From Sycon ciliatum (Eukaryota > Porifera > Calcarea > Leucosolenida > Sycettidae), in contig NC_088647.1 of the NCBI RefSeq assembly GCF_964019385.1, positions 9,025,401-9,089,400 of the forward strand: DNA of 64,000 nt. The letters are read 5' to 3'. How positions within the stretch are numbered: position 1 is the first letter of the stretch; each line of letters opens with the position of its first letter. A program made the translations under genes and the position numbers. This document shows, piece by piece, positions 29,201 through 40,558 of this stretch. A model generated the notes under the pieces. That model had not been told where the DNA came from. It worked only from the letters and a program-made list of their open reading frames with translations, and searched no databases.

Positions 29201-32200
29201 CTGTCGTTGGAGACGCCAATGCTCTCCGTAAGGATATTTCTCTCCTGATCATCGGCTGTGATGCGAGTCTCCAGCTCCTGGCGCAGTGAGGCAAGCTGGG
29301 ACTCTAGCTGCTTGCCGTGCGCAATCAGCTGATCTCTCTTGTCTGCCACAACGGCACGCACCTGCGCTACTGCAGTGACCAGGTTCAAGTTGTTACTCAG
29401 CGCAGTGCTGTACTCACCGGCCCAGTCCTGCAAAGACAACATGATCGATTCCCTCAGGCTCCGCGCAGCCGCCGCAGCATGCACACCGCCAATAGACGAC
29501 GAGGCAAGCTCCTGCTGAGTGCTTTCCCCGCTGCTGAGATCGGATATGTTAGACAGCGAGTCGCTGACCGAGTCGTCTTGTACCCTGCTGGGCACACCCG
29601 CCAAGACGCCATCTGCAGCAGCCTGCTGATAAGCACTCAGTTGGGAGCTCAGGCCATCCAGTTCACGCTGTAAGTCATCCAGTTCACGCTGTAAGTCCGC
29701 GTTGGCCTGCTGTGCCCTACTCTTCTCTGACACTACAGAGTCTAGTTGCTCGGCGAGTGACGAAACCTGACGGTTGCTGACCAACATCTGGCTCTGTAAC
29801 TGCTCTTGCTGCTCCTGGCTAGCTGCATGAACGCCTTCAATTTCTTGCAGCTTCACCTCGACCACCTCCAGTTCTTGCAAACGCTGCAGGTGCTCGTCGA
29901 GTTTCTGCCGCAGCTCATCATTCTCCGACGACACGGACAACAGGCGTTCCCTCCACAATGCAGCCGTGGCTACATCTTGCGACATGCTGGCTACTTTGCT
30001 GGCCAGCTCTGCATTCTCCTTGTCCACTGACTGCAGTCGCTCCTGCAAACACGCAATCTCATTGCCCAGCTGCTCGCGCTCCTGCGACAACTGTTCGTTG
30101 GCTTCATAGGATATCTGGTGCTGTGCTTCTAAGCTGTCCCGGCTCTGCACCAGATCAGTGTGCCTCTGCCGCAGAGCTTCTTTCTCTGCTGCCACACTCT
30201 TAAGCTGGCCACGAGCTGCAGCCAGCTCTTCGCCCATGGATTTCACTGTCAATGCGTGCTGCTCTTGCAGGTCTGTCACAGCGCGGTCGCATTCCGCGCG
30301 ACATGACATCGCTGAGCTGACGGCGGCTTCGAGGCGCTCTTCCAGTTCCCTGCGTTGAGTGGATAGCCGGCGGATGTAGTCATCCTGCTGAGTGGCTTTC
30401 TGCTCGATTGCTCGCTGCATGCTCCAGTGTTCAGCATGCACGGCCAGGACTTGTTGCAGAGACTTCAGTAGCTCATCGCCGATGTGCTGCAGCAACGTTT
30501 CGGATCCCTCGTCCAGCGTCGGACCTTCAAATACACTCTCGTTGAAATCCTGGCTGAGATCGGCACTCGCATCAAACAATGGAGCCGTCGAGTCCTGTGC
30601 TGGCAGCCAAAGTTGCTGCACAGCCTGCTCCAGAGCAGGGCCGATTTGTGAAGATGATGCTGGCTCGGCAAGCTCAAAGCTGAAGTTCAGCCGTGACGGT
30701 GGCAGATCACTGAAGCTAAGCGGCAATACCGACTGGTCGGCCATCAGAGTGCGCGATAGCAGCTCCTCTACGTTGTCGTCTTCGTCGTCGTGAGATCCAG
30801 AGCCCACGCTGCTTGCGGCGTGCGGTGACCGAGCATCGGCGAGTGGAGACTGACGCGCAGCAGTACTGTCCACACTGACTAGACTGGCAGGACCCGTAGT
30901 AGCGCTAGCACCATCTAGAGGCCTGTAATACGTAGGATCATTGACAGAGCCGGTGCTAGTGCTGGAGGTGACACCGCCGCCAAGACCGCTGTCCACGGTT
31001 GTTGAGATACTGCGCAGCGTGGCATGACTGGACGATGACGATACAGTCGTGTATCTATCAAACGGTACAGCAGGACCACTACCACCACTGCCTGCACCAC
31101 CTGATACCAATGTTGATGACATCAGCGGGGCAGCACTGACAAGAGAGTCCCTGGCTACACGCTGGGCATCGGCAAAACTCTCGCCCAGCGACACCACGGC
31201 CTGCACCCCGCTTACCGGACGGCTGACCACAGCAGATTGCTGCGTGGTTCGATGATGCTGGTGTGCCTGGGTTGTCTGTTGTGCCTGGGTTGTCTGCTGC
31301 TGACCTTCAGGAGGCTCTCTAGCAGAAAACCGCTGTAAGCGACGGCGGTGAGAAGACAGGAGATCGTTGGACTTTCCAACTGACTTAGCCAGTGTAGAGA
31401 GAATGGCCATGAGCTGTTGGTTAGCAGCAGTTAGGCTTGTCACTTGCTTGTCCAGGCGCCGCTTGTCACTCTCCACCATACGCAGCAAGTTGCTCACCTC
31501 CTCAATCTCGTTGTTGCGGCGACTGTCGCGGTCATCATCCGTTTCTTGGAATGTCCTGAGACCGTCCTTGAGGGAGGTAATCTGCTGCTCGAGGCCAGAG
31601 ATACGGGACGACTGCTCATCACAGCTTTGTTGCAATGCTGTACATGAGTTCCTGGCATCCTCTCGCTCAATCAAAGCTGTCTTGCACGAGTTTTGCCACT
31701 TTTCCGCTTCGGCAATGGCTGTGGCAAGGTGGCTCGTGACGAACTTTTGATGCACGGCCTGCGCCTCTTGAAGTTGCTGCTGCATAGATGTGAGCTGCTG
31801 CTCAAGTGTTGCTCTTACTGACTCTGCACCAGCTAACTGCTGTTTGAGGGGCACAGACACTTCCTCTTCAGTTTGCCGTACAGTCGCTGCTATCGCTTCA
31901 GACTTATCTTCGACTAGCTGCTTGCGGACGCTATCCAAGTGCTGCTGATGGCGTGAGTCTAGATCGGCTACCAGTTGGGAGACGGCAAGCTTGTGCTCGG
32001 ATCTCAATGTGCTCAGAGCAGCATCAGACTGCTGGGTCTTCTCCTGCAGCGTATCTGCCAGTTCATTGCACTGGGTCCTAGAGGTGGCGAGCTCGTGCTG
32101 CAGGCGGCTGACAGCTTGTTCCAGCTGCGCCTGTGCATCGGCTGCAGCCGCGAGCCTCCCCTCGTACTCATCGCGCTGCTCGGCCACGGTCTGATTGAGC

Positions 32201-35200
32201 CTGCTCAGAATCTGCTCGTAGTCTGCTTTCTGAGTGGCAAGGCTCTCCGTGGCCGTCTTGCCCAGTGCGTCGGCAACCTTTGTGTTCTGCTCATCGACGG
32301 CAAGCTGGAGTTTATCCTGCCACTGCTGATTGCACGCGTCTATTTCATGGCCAAGCTGCGACCGGTGGCTCTCCTCTAGCTGCTGAGTCATCTCCTCAAA
32401 CTTCTGCATGTACTCGGCGATCAGCGTGCCCCGCTGCTGATCCAAGGCATTCTCCAGCTCCTGGTTCTGCTGCTCCACCAGCTCAGTGACCTGCTGTTCG
32501 AATTGGCCAATCTGTGCTGCAAGACGTGCAAGCTGTGCACGATCGGTGGTCATCTTTGTGTGCCACTCAATCAGTTGCTGCACATACGCATGACCACCGG
32601 TGGTAACCTCCAGGGGTTCGCCAGCATTCAGTCTGTTCATGGTGTTGACAACTTCCTCGTCGTGTTCTTCCAATGATTGCTGGTGCTCTGTTGCCATGTT
32701 ACTCTTCCAAAGCAATAGCTCCTCGGTGAGATTGTGCCACTCTCCATCATCGTTTGGTGAACCAGTCTTCACATGCTGCACGCATTCAATGGCTTGCTGC
32801 TGTAACAGGCCACGGAGCCGAGTTTCCTGCTCCATCGACAGCTGCTCGTTCTCAGCAGTCATCGCTTGAAGCCTCTCGGCAAAATCAGCCTTCACAATCT
32901 CCAGCTGGGCATCACTCTCCGAGGCAACTGTCCTCGTCACGTCCTCAATATCAACTGCATGCTTCTGTTCAAGTTCGGTGCGTAGCTCATCCAAAGCTTC
33001 GCTCAGCTGCTCCTCTAACTCGCTCTGCTTCACTGCTGCAACTTGTGACTTCACATTAGCAATGGACGTGTCGTGCTTCTCCTGGAGACTCGACATTAGC
33101 TGCTGTACCTGCTCATCGTACTGTCGCTTCATCTCAGCCTCTGTTTGCTCTGCTGTTTGCTCTGCCGTTTCCAGGCGGACATTCTGGAGCTCAGCGGCAT
33201 GCTGCTCTTCAAGGCCTGACCGCAGCTCAGCTATTTCCAGCTCATGCCGGCGCTGAAGTCTACCTGTGGAGTCGTCATGACGTGCACTCACTTCATGATC
33301 AAAGCTTTTCTGTAACTGTTCCACCGTAGACGTAAGAGATGTCAGCTCAGAGTTCTTGCCTTCAAGTGCTAGCTCCGACACTTGTAGAGAGTGCTCAAGC
33401 TGCTTGCATACAGCCTGTTGCTCTTTCAGGGCCGTATCTAGATTGTTTATGGTCTGCTCCAGACGTTGCTGCTCGCCATGGAAGGAAGAGCGTGCCTCGT
33501 CAAGCTCTGCACCGTGTTGCTCAGCCAACCTCGACATGTCTTGCTGATTCTGTGCCTTGACTTGCAACATGGCACGCTGCTGCAGCGCGAGCTCTTTCTC
33601 CGTCTCCAGCAGTGCACGCTGGTCATCCAACAGGGCGGATGCATCATGGTTTTCATGCTGCGCATCCAGTTCTCGCGTCAGCTCCTCGATCTCCTTGCTA
33701 TAAAGCAGCTCCTTCTGACTAACAGCGGCTAGCAGTTCGGTTCTGGTGGCCTCTAGCTCGTCGGTCGATCGCTGCTTGAGGGCATGCAGCTCGCGGGCAT
33801 ATTCCTCCTGCAGCTCCTGATTGTTCTTCGCCAGATTGGCTGCATGTTCCCTGGAAAGATCCTCCTCTAAAGTACTCACTGCCACAGCATGCTGCTGTTC
33901 CAGGTCAGCACGAAGAGCAGCCAGGGTGTTGTCTGTAGTCTGTTGTAGAGTCTGGCGCTCGGCTTCAAAACCGCTTTGCAATTCTCTCAGCTCGCTATCG
34001 TGCTGCTCAGCTAGAGTCTTCTTGTGTGCTTCGTGGTCCTGTTCGAGTTTACGCCAGTCGTTTCGGAGCTGCCCGTTTTCCTCCTGTGCTACCCGTAGAG
34101 CGTCTTCAGCAGCAGTTACTTGCTGCGTGTGCCTTGCTTGGAGCTCTGCGGTGCGTTCAGCGTGGGATGCTTCCAGTTGTTGAACCATGTCCTTGTGCTC
34201 GGTGTGTAGTTGTGATAAGGCACGGCGCTGGTCATCTTGCAGCGTACTCAGCCGGTCGGCATGCTGCTCTGTAAGGCTGGCCATCTCCTGGCGATGGTCG
34301 GCCAGTGCCAGCTGCAAGGACTCATCGCACTCGCGTCGCACGCGCTCCACCTCAGCCATCTCCTGATCCTGCAGTATGCTGACGACGCCCTGCTCGTTGT
34401 TGAGCCTCGCCTGCAGCTCGTGCATCTGATGCGTGACTTGCGCGAGGGCAGTACGGTGCTGCTGTTCGGTTGCTGTCTGCACGGCCTCACCTTGCTCGAG
34501 GGCACGCTGCAGCTCCTGTTGGAGATGTTGCTCGGTGGCACGGTGTGCCTCGGCGCGTCGATGCAGCTCCTGCTGCGCTAGGTCAAAGCATGCGGCATGA
34601 TCTTCCAGCTGATCAGCGGCCACAGTGCTTCCGCTGATCTGCTGCATGATGCTGGACAGGGCGGCTCGCATTCCGGACGCCGTTTCGTTGGCGTGTTTGA
34701 CACGTGCGGCGAGCACCGACGTCTGTTCCTCCGTTGTCGTCGACTCAGCACCGTCATCCAGGCCCATCTCACGGCTCACGGCCGCAATTGCACGTGTCTT
34801 AGCGTCCAGTGAGCTCTCGAGACTGGCCAGCTGTTCTGATAGTTCCTGCACACGATCCCGTTCTGCCTGCAGAGTGTCCTGGTGCTGATTATCAACAGCC
34901 TGTAGCTGATTACCCAATGTAGATCTTGCATTGTTCAAGTCGAACTCGGCTTGTTGACGGAAAGTGGCCATTGCTTGGTCATGCGCTTGCTGGACATGTT
35001 CCAATTCCGTGGCATGCTCACTGTCCCGTTCTGCAACGCACCGCTGAAGGGTTTGCTCGTGCGACGCAGTGAGCGATGCCAGCGCGCTCTCTTCCTGCGC
35101 TTCAAGACGACTCAGCTCCAACCGATGCTCATCGGTCAGTGCAGTCAGTTGCGACCGGACGCTACCGAGCTCATTGCTGAGCGCAGCCTCCTGCTGCTTT

Positions 35201-38200
35201 GCTTGGCGTAACGCTGCACTTGCCTGTGAGCAGTCCTGCTCCAGCTGCTGCAGTGCCTGTTGCTGGATGGTCAGTTGCGACTCGCTGTGAGCATGTTTCT
35301 GCTGAAGCTCGGTCACAATAGCTTCTTGCTGCTGGCAAGCATCCTTCACTGCAGCCAGTTCCGTGCTCAAACTCGTCTTGTCACCATTAGCCTGAGACAG
35401 CTGCGATGTTAGCTGCTCAATGCTCTGCTCCATCTGCTGCTTGCTATCTTCAGCAGCCAGGACTTGTTGCGTGCAGGTGCGTTGCAGTTCACGCGATGCT
35501 TCCTCGGACGTCGCAATGGACTGGTGGAGAGTATCATTCTCTTTATCAAGCTCGGCATTTCTCTCCATGAGGTGCTGCACCTCCGTGTCATTCCTGGAGC
35601 TGGAAAGCATCTTGGTGGAAAGCTCATCCAGAAGCTGTTTCTTTTCCTCCAGGACTTGCTGTAGTTGATCCTGCGAGGCCTTGGATTGCTGCCGTAGAGT
35701 CTGCCACTCACTAGATTCCTCGCGAAGCTGAGCGACTACAGCTTCTAGGCTCTCATTTTCAGCGAGAACAGATGCGTGGCGCTGAGAAGCGGATTGCTCT
35801 GAGAGCGCAGCTGCGCGACATTGCTCCTTCAATTCATCCACTTGTGCCGCAAGGCTCTCGTTTTCGCCAGACAAAGCCGCCACGCGCTGATCATGAACGG
35901 TCTCCTGGGACTTGGCATGGTCAATCAGCTCCTGCAGGCTAGAGACCGTGCCGTGCAGCTGGTCTCTCTCCTGCTGCAGTGCATTGCGCTGCAGCTCTAC
36001 GGCATCTCGGTCACTGTGAACGGCACTCAGCTGACGCGCATTCTCCTCTGCACTGCTCCTCTCCTGCTGCCGAGCACTGTCCAGCTGCCGCTGAAGATCT
36101 GCCAGCTGGTCGTTGTGTCCAGCCTCCAAAGATGCAATGCTCTGCTGCAGGCGACCCAGCTGTGACTCATACTCACGGGAGGCTTCACTCTCTTTCGCAG
36201 TTTGCGCCGACTCAGCAGCTTCCTCGAGCTGTTGGACCTGCGCTGCAAGCCGTGTATTCTGCTCCTTGACAAAGAGTAACTCGTGGCGTGCCGAGTCGCG
36301 GCTTGCTTGGCTTGACTCCTTTGCCTGTTTCAAACTGGTCATCGTCTCTTCCAGTTGAGTATTGTCTCTGCTTAGAACCACCAGCTGTTCCTTGGCATGG
36401 TGCAGTTCACTCTCCAGGCTTGACTGTCGCTGCTCGCTATCGCTGTGTAGAGAAGTAATTCTGGTCTCCACGTCGATGGCTACTCTGAGCGACTCTGCTT
36501 TGAGGGCGTCCAGGGAAGCCTGCAGTTGGTCTCGCTCCTGCTCGGCAGCAAGAGCCGCCGCCGCTAGTCTAGACTTTTCACTCACGAATTCGTCTCGGTC
36601 TTCACTGGCCGCAGCGTTGCTACTATGTAATTGCTTGATTTGAGTAGCAAACTCGTCTCTCTCCGCTTGCCATTGTCCCCGGAGCTGGCTCAGTTCTTCT
36701 TTGGCCGCCTCTGCCGACTCTGCGACAGCCGCGTGGACGGCGTTGTGTAGCTCAGTTTGATGGGTCTGTTCAGCAGCCACAGCACAGGACAACACAGGAC
36801 AACACAGGACAGCACAGGACAACACAGGACAACACAGGACAGCACAGGACAACACAGGACAACACAGGACAGCACAGGACAACACAGGACAACACAGGAC
36901 AGCACAGGACAACACAGGACAACACAGGACAACATAGGACAGCACAGGACAACACAGGACAACACAGGACAACACAGGACAGCAGAAACAATCGACATGG
37001 GCAAATACATGTAGAGTAAAACCTGTAATTAACAACCACCCCTTTGGGGCCAGAGAAAGCGGTCTTTAGTGGCAGGTGGTCCTTAGTTAGAGGTTTGCAC
37101 CGCACAACCATAATAGGAATGTGAGACAGTCCGTGCCTGGCGAAGAGGTCTGTAGAACCAGGCTGGTCGCTAGCCACGGTGCTCTTTAGTTACAGGTTTT
37201 ACTGTATCACAAGAAAACAAGAAATCCAACTGCACATCCTTTCTAGATTCGATTTCCAAGCACACGCCCTGAAAAGCTTCAATGAGCACATCAGAGTGCA
37301 CTGCTGACAAGCCCTATCCTCAACACGCAACGTCCACAATAGTGAGTATCACATGAACAACATGCGTACACAGTATGTACCATGGATCATGTACGCAGTA
37401 TGTACCATGGATCATGTACGCAGTATGTACCATGGATCATGTACGCAGTATGTACCATGGATCATGTACACAGTATGTACCATGGATCATGTACACAGTA
37501 TGTACCATGGATCACGTACGCAGTATGTACCATGGATCATGTACACAGTATGTACCATGGATCATGTACACAGTATGTACCATGGATCATGTACACACAT
37601 GTTGCAAGAGAAGCATGCAACTCCGCAAGTCCACGGGATGTACACCCACGGTTCTTCTCTTACAGCAACGATAGCGGACAAGACCCGAATGAAACAGAGC
37701 ATGGCTTGCACCAGGTGACTGCCTGCGCGTGTGCCCCCCCCCCCAAACACACACACCGGCAATGTGTATGGGTACAGCGGATTATTACCTGGTGCAAGGC
37801 ATCCAATTCAGCCTGATGTGCCTCGCTGTCGGTCTGCTGGCTCAGTCTTGCCCGCATGCATTCCTCGCGTAGCCGCTCGCACTCTTCGCCGGCAATCTGA
37901 AGCTTTAGTGTGACATCAGCTAACTCTGCCTGTACATCTGGCCCAGAGCCAGGTTGGTGTGATGCAACGGCAGCAGCATGGCTACTAGCATCACTATCAG
38001 TGTACTGGACATGACCGGCAGTGGCAAAGTCAGCATAGCTAGATGAGCGAGAACTGTCAATACTCTGCTTGGCCAGTATATCACTGGCTCTGGACAGGAG
38101 GTCACCATCTTCACACCCACTGCCAGCGCCCGCTCCCATCTCCTCGACGTTCTCCTCACCGAAATTCAGGATCTCGCTGTCGGCTGGAATGGGTGAGATG

Positions 38201-38604
38201 CTGTGTGACGTATTCAGCTGACTGTTGCCAAGATCACCCGATCCAGATGCACTCAGATCATGGCTTTCAGTGTTCTTCACGCCTCCACTAGCCGCGGACA
38301 AGATATTGTCCACTTCACCATCCTGACTAGCATTATGGGTCACACTGTCAACAGCGGACTGACTCAGCTCAGGCTCACCATGCCCGACCCTCGCCTGTGC
38401 AGTCGCTACGCTGCCGCTGTCCGTAGATTGATGATGCGATGCCTCGCTGCTAACATCACTGGCTGTTGCTGCTTCACTACCGCTCGCACCCGCAGACGCC
38501 GTGGCAGGCCTCTTCTTCTTTTTCTTGTCACGCTTCTCTCTAAATTTCTCTAGTCTCTGTTTACCGAGTTCCAACTTTCTGCTTCTCTCCGAGTCCGAAT
38601 CCAT
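26257..38604 (-). CDS. PCNT/AKAP9-like: Pericentrin/AKAP9-like centrosomal scaffold, complete copy
   Basis: Two exons, 38604-37789 (residues 1-272) and 36765-26257, give 3774 residues. The N-terminus ([15 protein letters not shown], then Lys-rich) matches the conserved start of pericentrin and AKAP9. Residues ~273-2080 and ~2360-3500 are Gln/Glu-rich coiled coil. A Ser/Gly-rich linker (~2080-2330) separates them. Near the end (~3570-3665) lies a PACT domain: [28 protein letters not shown], then [12 protein letters not shown] targets these scaffolds to centrosomes, where they anchor gamma-tubulin complexes and kinases. The 10.5-kb second exon is unusual. An open extension of exon 2 upstream into the 10-bp repeat is intron. 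No break is seen in the frame. Confidence 0.88.
36781..36980. repeat. 10-bp minisatellite, 20 units, at splice acceptor
   Basis: Twenty units of AACACAGGAC/AGCACAGGAC (CCTGTGYTGT on the gene strand) forming the pyrimidine-rich end of the pericentrin-like intron; the acceptor follows within about 20 bases. The other arm has about 101 units. Confidence 0.95.
37014..37205. mobile_element. MITE with CAGTAAAACCTG ends (left arm copy)
   Basis: A ~192-bp element with TA at its flanks, ending in ACAGGTTTTACTG; the other end is slightly mutated (GAGTAAAACCTGTAA). Sits in the pericentrin-like intron. The allele at 62425-62615 is the same insertion. Confidence 0.75.
37355..37600. repeat. 25-bp direct repeat array
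   Basis: About ten units of GTATGTACCATGGATCATGTACRCA in tandem, in the pericentrin-like intron. The right arm holds about six units split by a MITE. Units contain GTAC, CCATGG and GTACAT palindromes. Confidence 0.9.
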
Positions 38605-40558
38605 GGCGCAATATCATGGTCCACTACTACACATAACTAATGATTCCAACATCGAGACCGTGTCATGAAGCGAGACATCGGTCGGGGAAGAGTCGTTCTA
38701 CAATGAATATTGAGAAACAATTTTCTCTCCGTCATGCCACAAAAACTCCTGCAGAGAAAATCAAAATCAAATCTCCTTGCAACGCCGCGCCGGCCGGGCG
38801 TCACAAAATTGAAAAATTTGGCGCCATTTCCAGCCACACATGTACTACATGATTATTATGTAGCTAGCTAGCTGCATGATTTTCAATGATTCATCTGTAC
38901 TGTCAAGAGTGCATTCATATCAGTGCCATTCACCTCCGGGGAGCTCCCCGCGTAACTGACACATAACATGACTTAGACGGTTCATGTTTATAATTATGAT
39001 TGTATCAACCAGGTGTAATACTCCCTGGTTTCAATCAGGGAGTAGTACAATCTATATTGTACTACTCCCTGGTTTCCATCAACACCTACAAAAGTACAAT
39101 GTCATTATGATTAGGGTAAGATACCTACCTCCAAGGCTCCAGCGGTTTATATGTTGACATTCATAGTCATACTGGACTAGTCTACAGTACAAGTAGTTGT
39201 GAACATGTGCGAGAGCACAACAAAGTAACTTAGTTTCTTTTACAGTATTCCCTTCAACAATCCAACTACAGCGTCAGCACATTTCTTTTTCGCCCCACAT
39301 CACACAGATACATGCGCGCACATGCACGCGTGCACACACACACACACACACACACATCTCCCCAGCTCTTCACGCAGGCCACACTCGTACTCAGTCGCCG
39401 CAGACCATCATGAGAATAAGGAGTACTAACACAACAGTGGTGGCTAGACCGGTAGGACTTGACACACTCATGCAATCATGGCCTCCGCACTCAATTAATA
39501 CCAACAAGCCACCGCCAAGTCCACTGTGACTGTCCTCTATCTGGAACGCAGGACCAAAGTCGCAATCCAATTGCCAGCAGTGGTTGCAAAACATAATGAC
39601 ATAATTATAATGGCTGCTGAAAAAGATGGGATACGTCAATTCAGAATGAGAAATGACCAAAACAGCTACCTGTATGTGAGTATGTACTGTAGACGGGCGC
39701 ACAGACATTACTAATATCAGTAACTTAGAAATACAAACAGAAAAAAACAGCAACCGGCCGGCACTAGGATAGTATGTGTGTTTGTGTATGCTTTGCTCTA
39801 AATGCAGAGAGAAATAGCACAATAAGCAGAGAGAAATAGCACAATAAGCAGCTACAATTTTTGTTCTCTGTAATCTGTATGTCTAATTTCATGTGGGTTT
39901 GATGAGCCCAGCATCCTACAATCCTGGGACAAAGGAAAGATCATGAGAATGCACGGGATGGCGGGATAGCAAAAAAAACTACAACAGGGGAAAGGATAGG
40001 GAAAGTAGACAGGACTCCAGTGTTCTTTGTCAAGGAGAAGAGTAAGAAAAGGATAAGCACGCAAAAAAATTCGGAAATAATTCAATACGTGTGTGAGTAA
40101 GCACACAACATTGATAGGTGAACATTATTTCTCTGTTGTAAATAAGAAATCAGAAAATGGTAGAATGTTGGGAATTAAAAACGAATAGCTAACTGCATGA
40201 GCATGTAATTGAATATGCAAATGGAATAGAAACAGCCGCTTTTCATTCTAACGCATGTCTCATACATGCAACGCCAAGACGTTATAGTATCTCTGCACCA
40301 GTGCTGCTCGAGTTTGCCAGCGCGAGGTTGTGTACTTCACGTGCCGGACGCTATAATATGGACCAGCTCTATTGGAGAGTGGTCGTGAAAACTGCAGTGT
40401 GAGGTGCAGCACACGCAGTGGCCTGCCAGCGTGGGATATCGAGTTGTTGGCAAAAGAGAGACCGCTGAGAGCAGCATCTCGTGCACAGGATACAAAGGAG
40501 AGCACTATTGCACAGTGCGAGATCACCCGTTGTCTACTTGCCTACATTGTGTCACTAC
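38605..40558. other. Intergenic between KCC and pericentrin-like genes (left)
   Basis: 1.95 kb with the KCC 3' UTR on one side and the pericentrin-like promoter on the other, both genes being read on the minus strand. Contains a (CA)n tract near 39,335 and the palindromic element at 39,010-39,090. No further gene is supported. Confidence 0.5.
39010..39090. repeat. Palindromic element with alternative hairpins
   Basis: CAGGGAGTAGTACAAT (39036-39051) pairs with ATTGTACTACTCCCTG (39056-39071). The same CAGGGAGT can instead pair with ACTCCCTG at 39020-39027. An outer AGGTGT/ACACCT pair frames it. The right arm has the counterpart near 60,085-60,170. Confidence 0.65.

Noticed and set aside
27459-36643. 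Many 60-140-residue frames on the plus strand
   Set aside because: Antisense shadows of the Gln/Glu/Leu-rich coiled-coil exon.
36766-37035. 90-residue N-terminal extension of the giant pericentrin-like exon
   Set aside because: It reads through the 10-bp array; a good acceptor at 36765 joins in phase with exon 1 at 37789, and exon 1 carries the conserved pericentrin/AKAP9 start.
37355-37600. CRISPR-like array
   Set aside because: Units are contiguous with no unique spacers, in an animal intron.
39391-39822. Small gene with a C-terminal hydrophobic segment, open in both arms (also 59473-59793)
   Set aside because: The arms are near-identical, so an open frame in both is not evidence of selection; no domain, start context or splice support.
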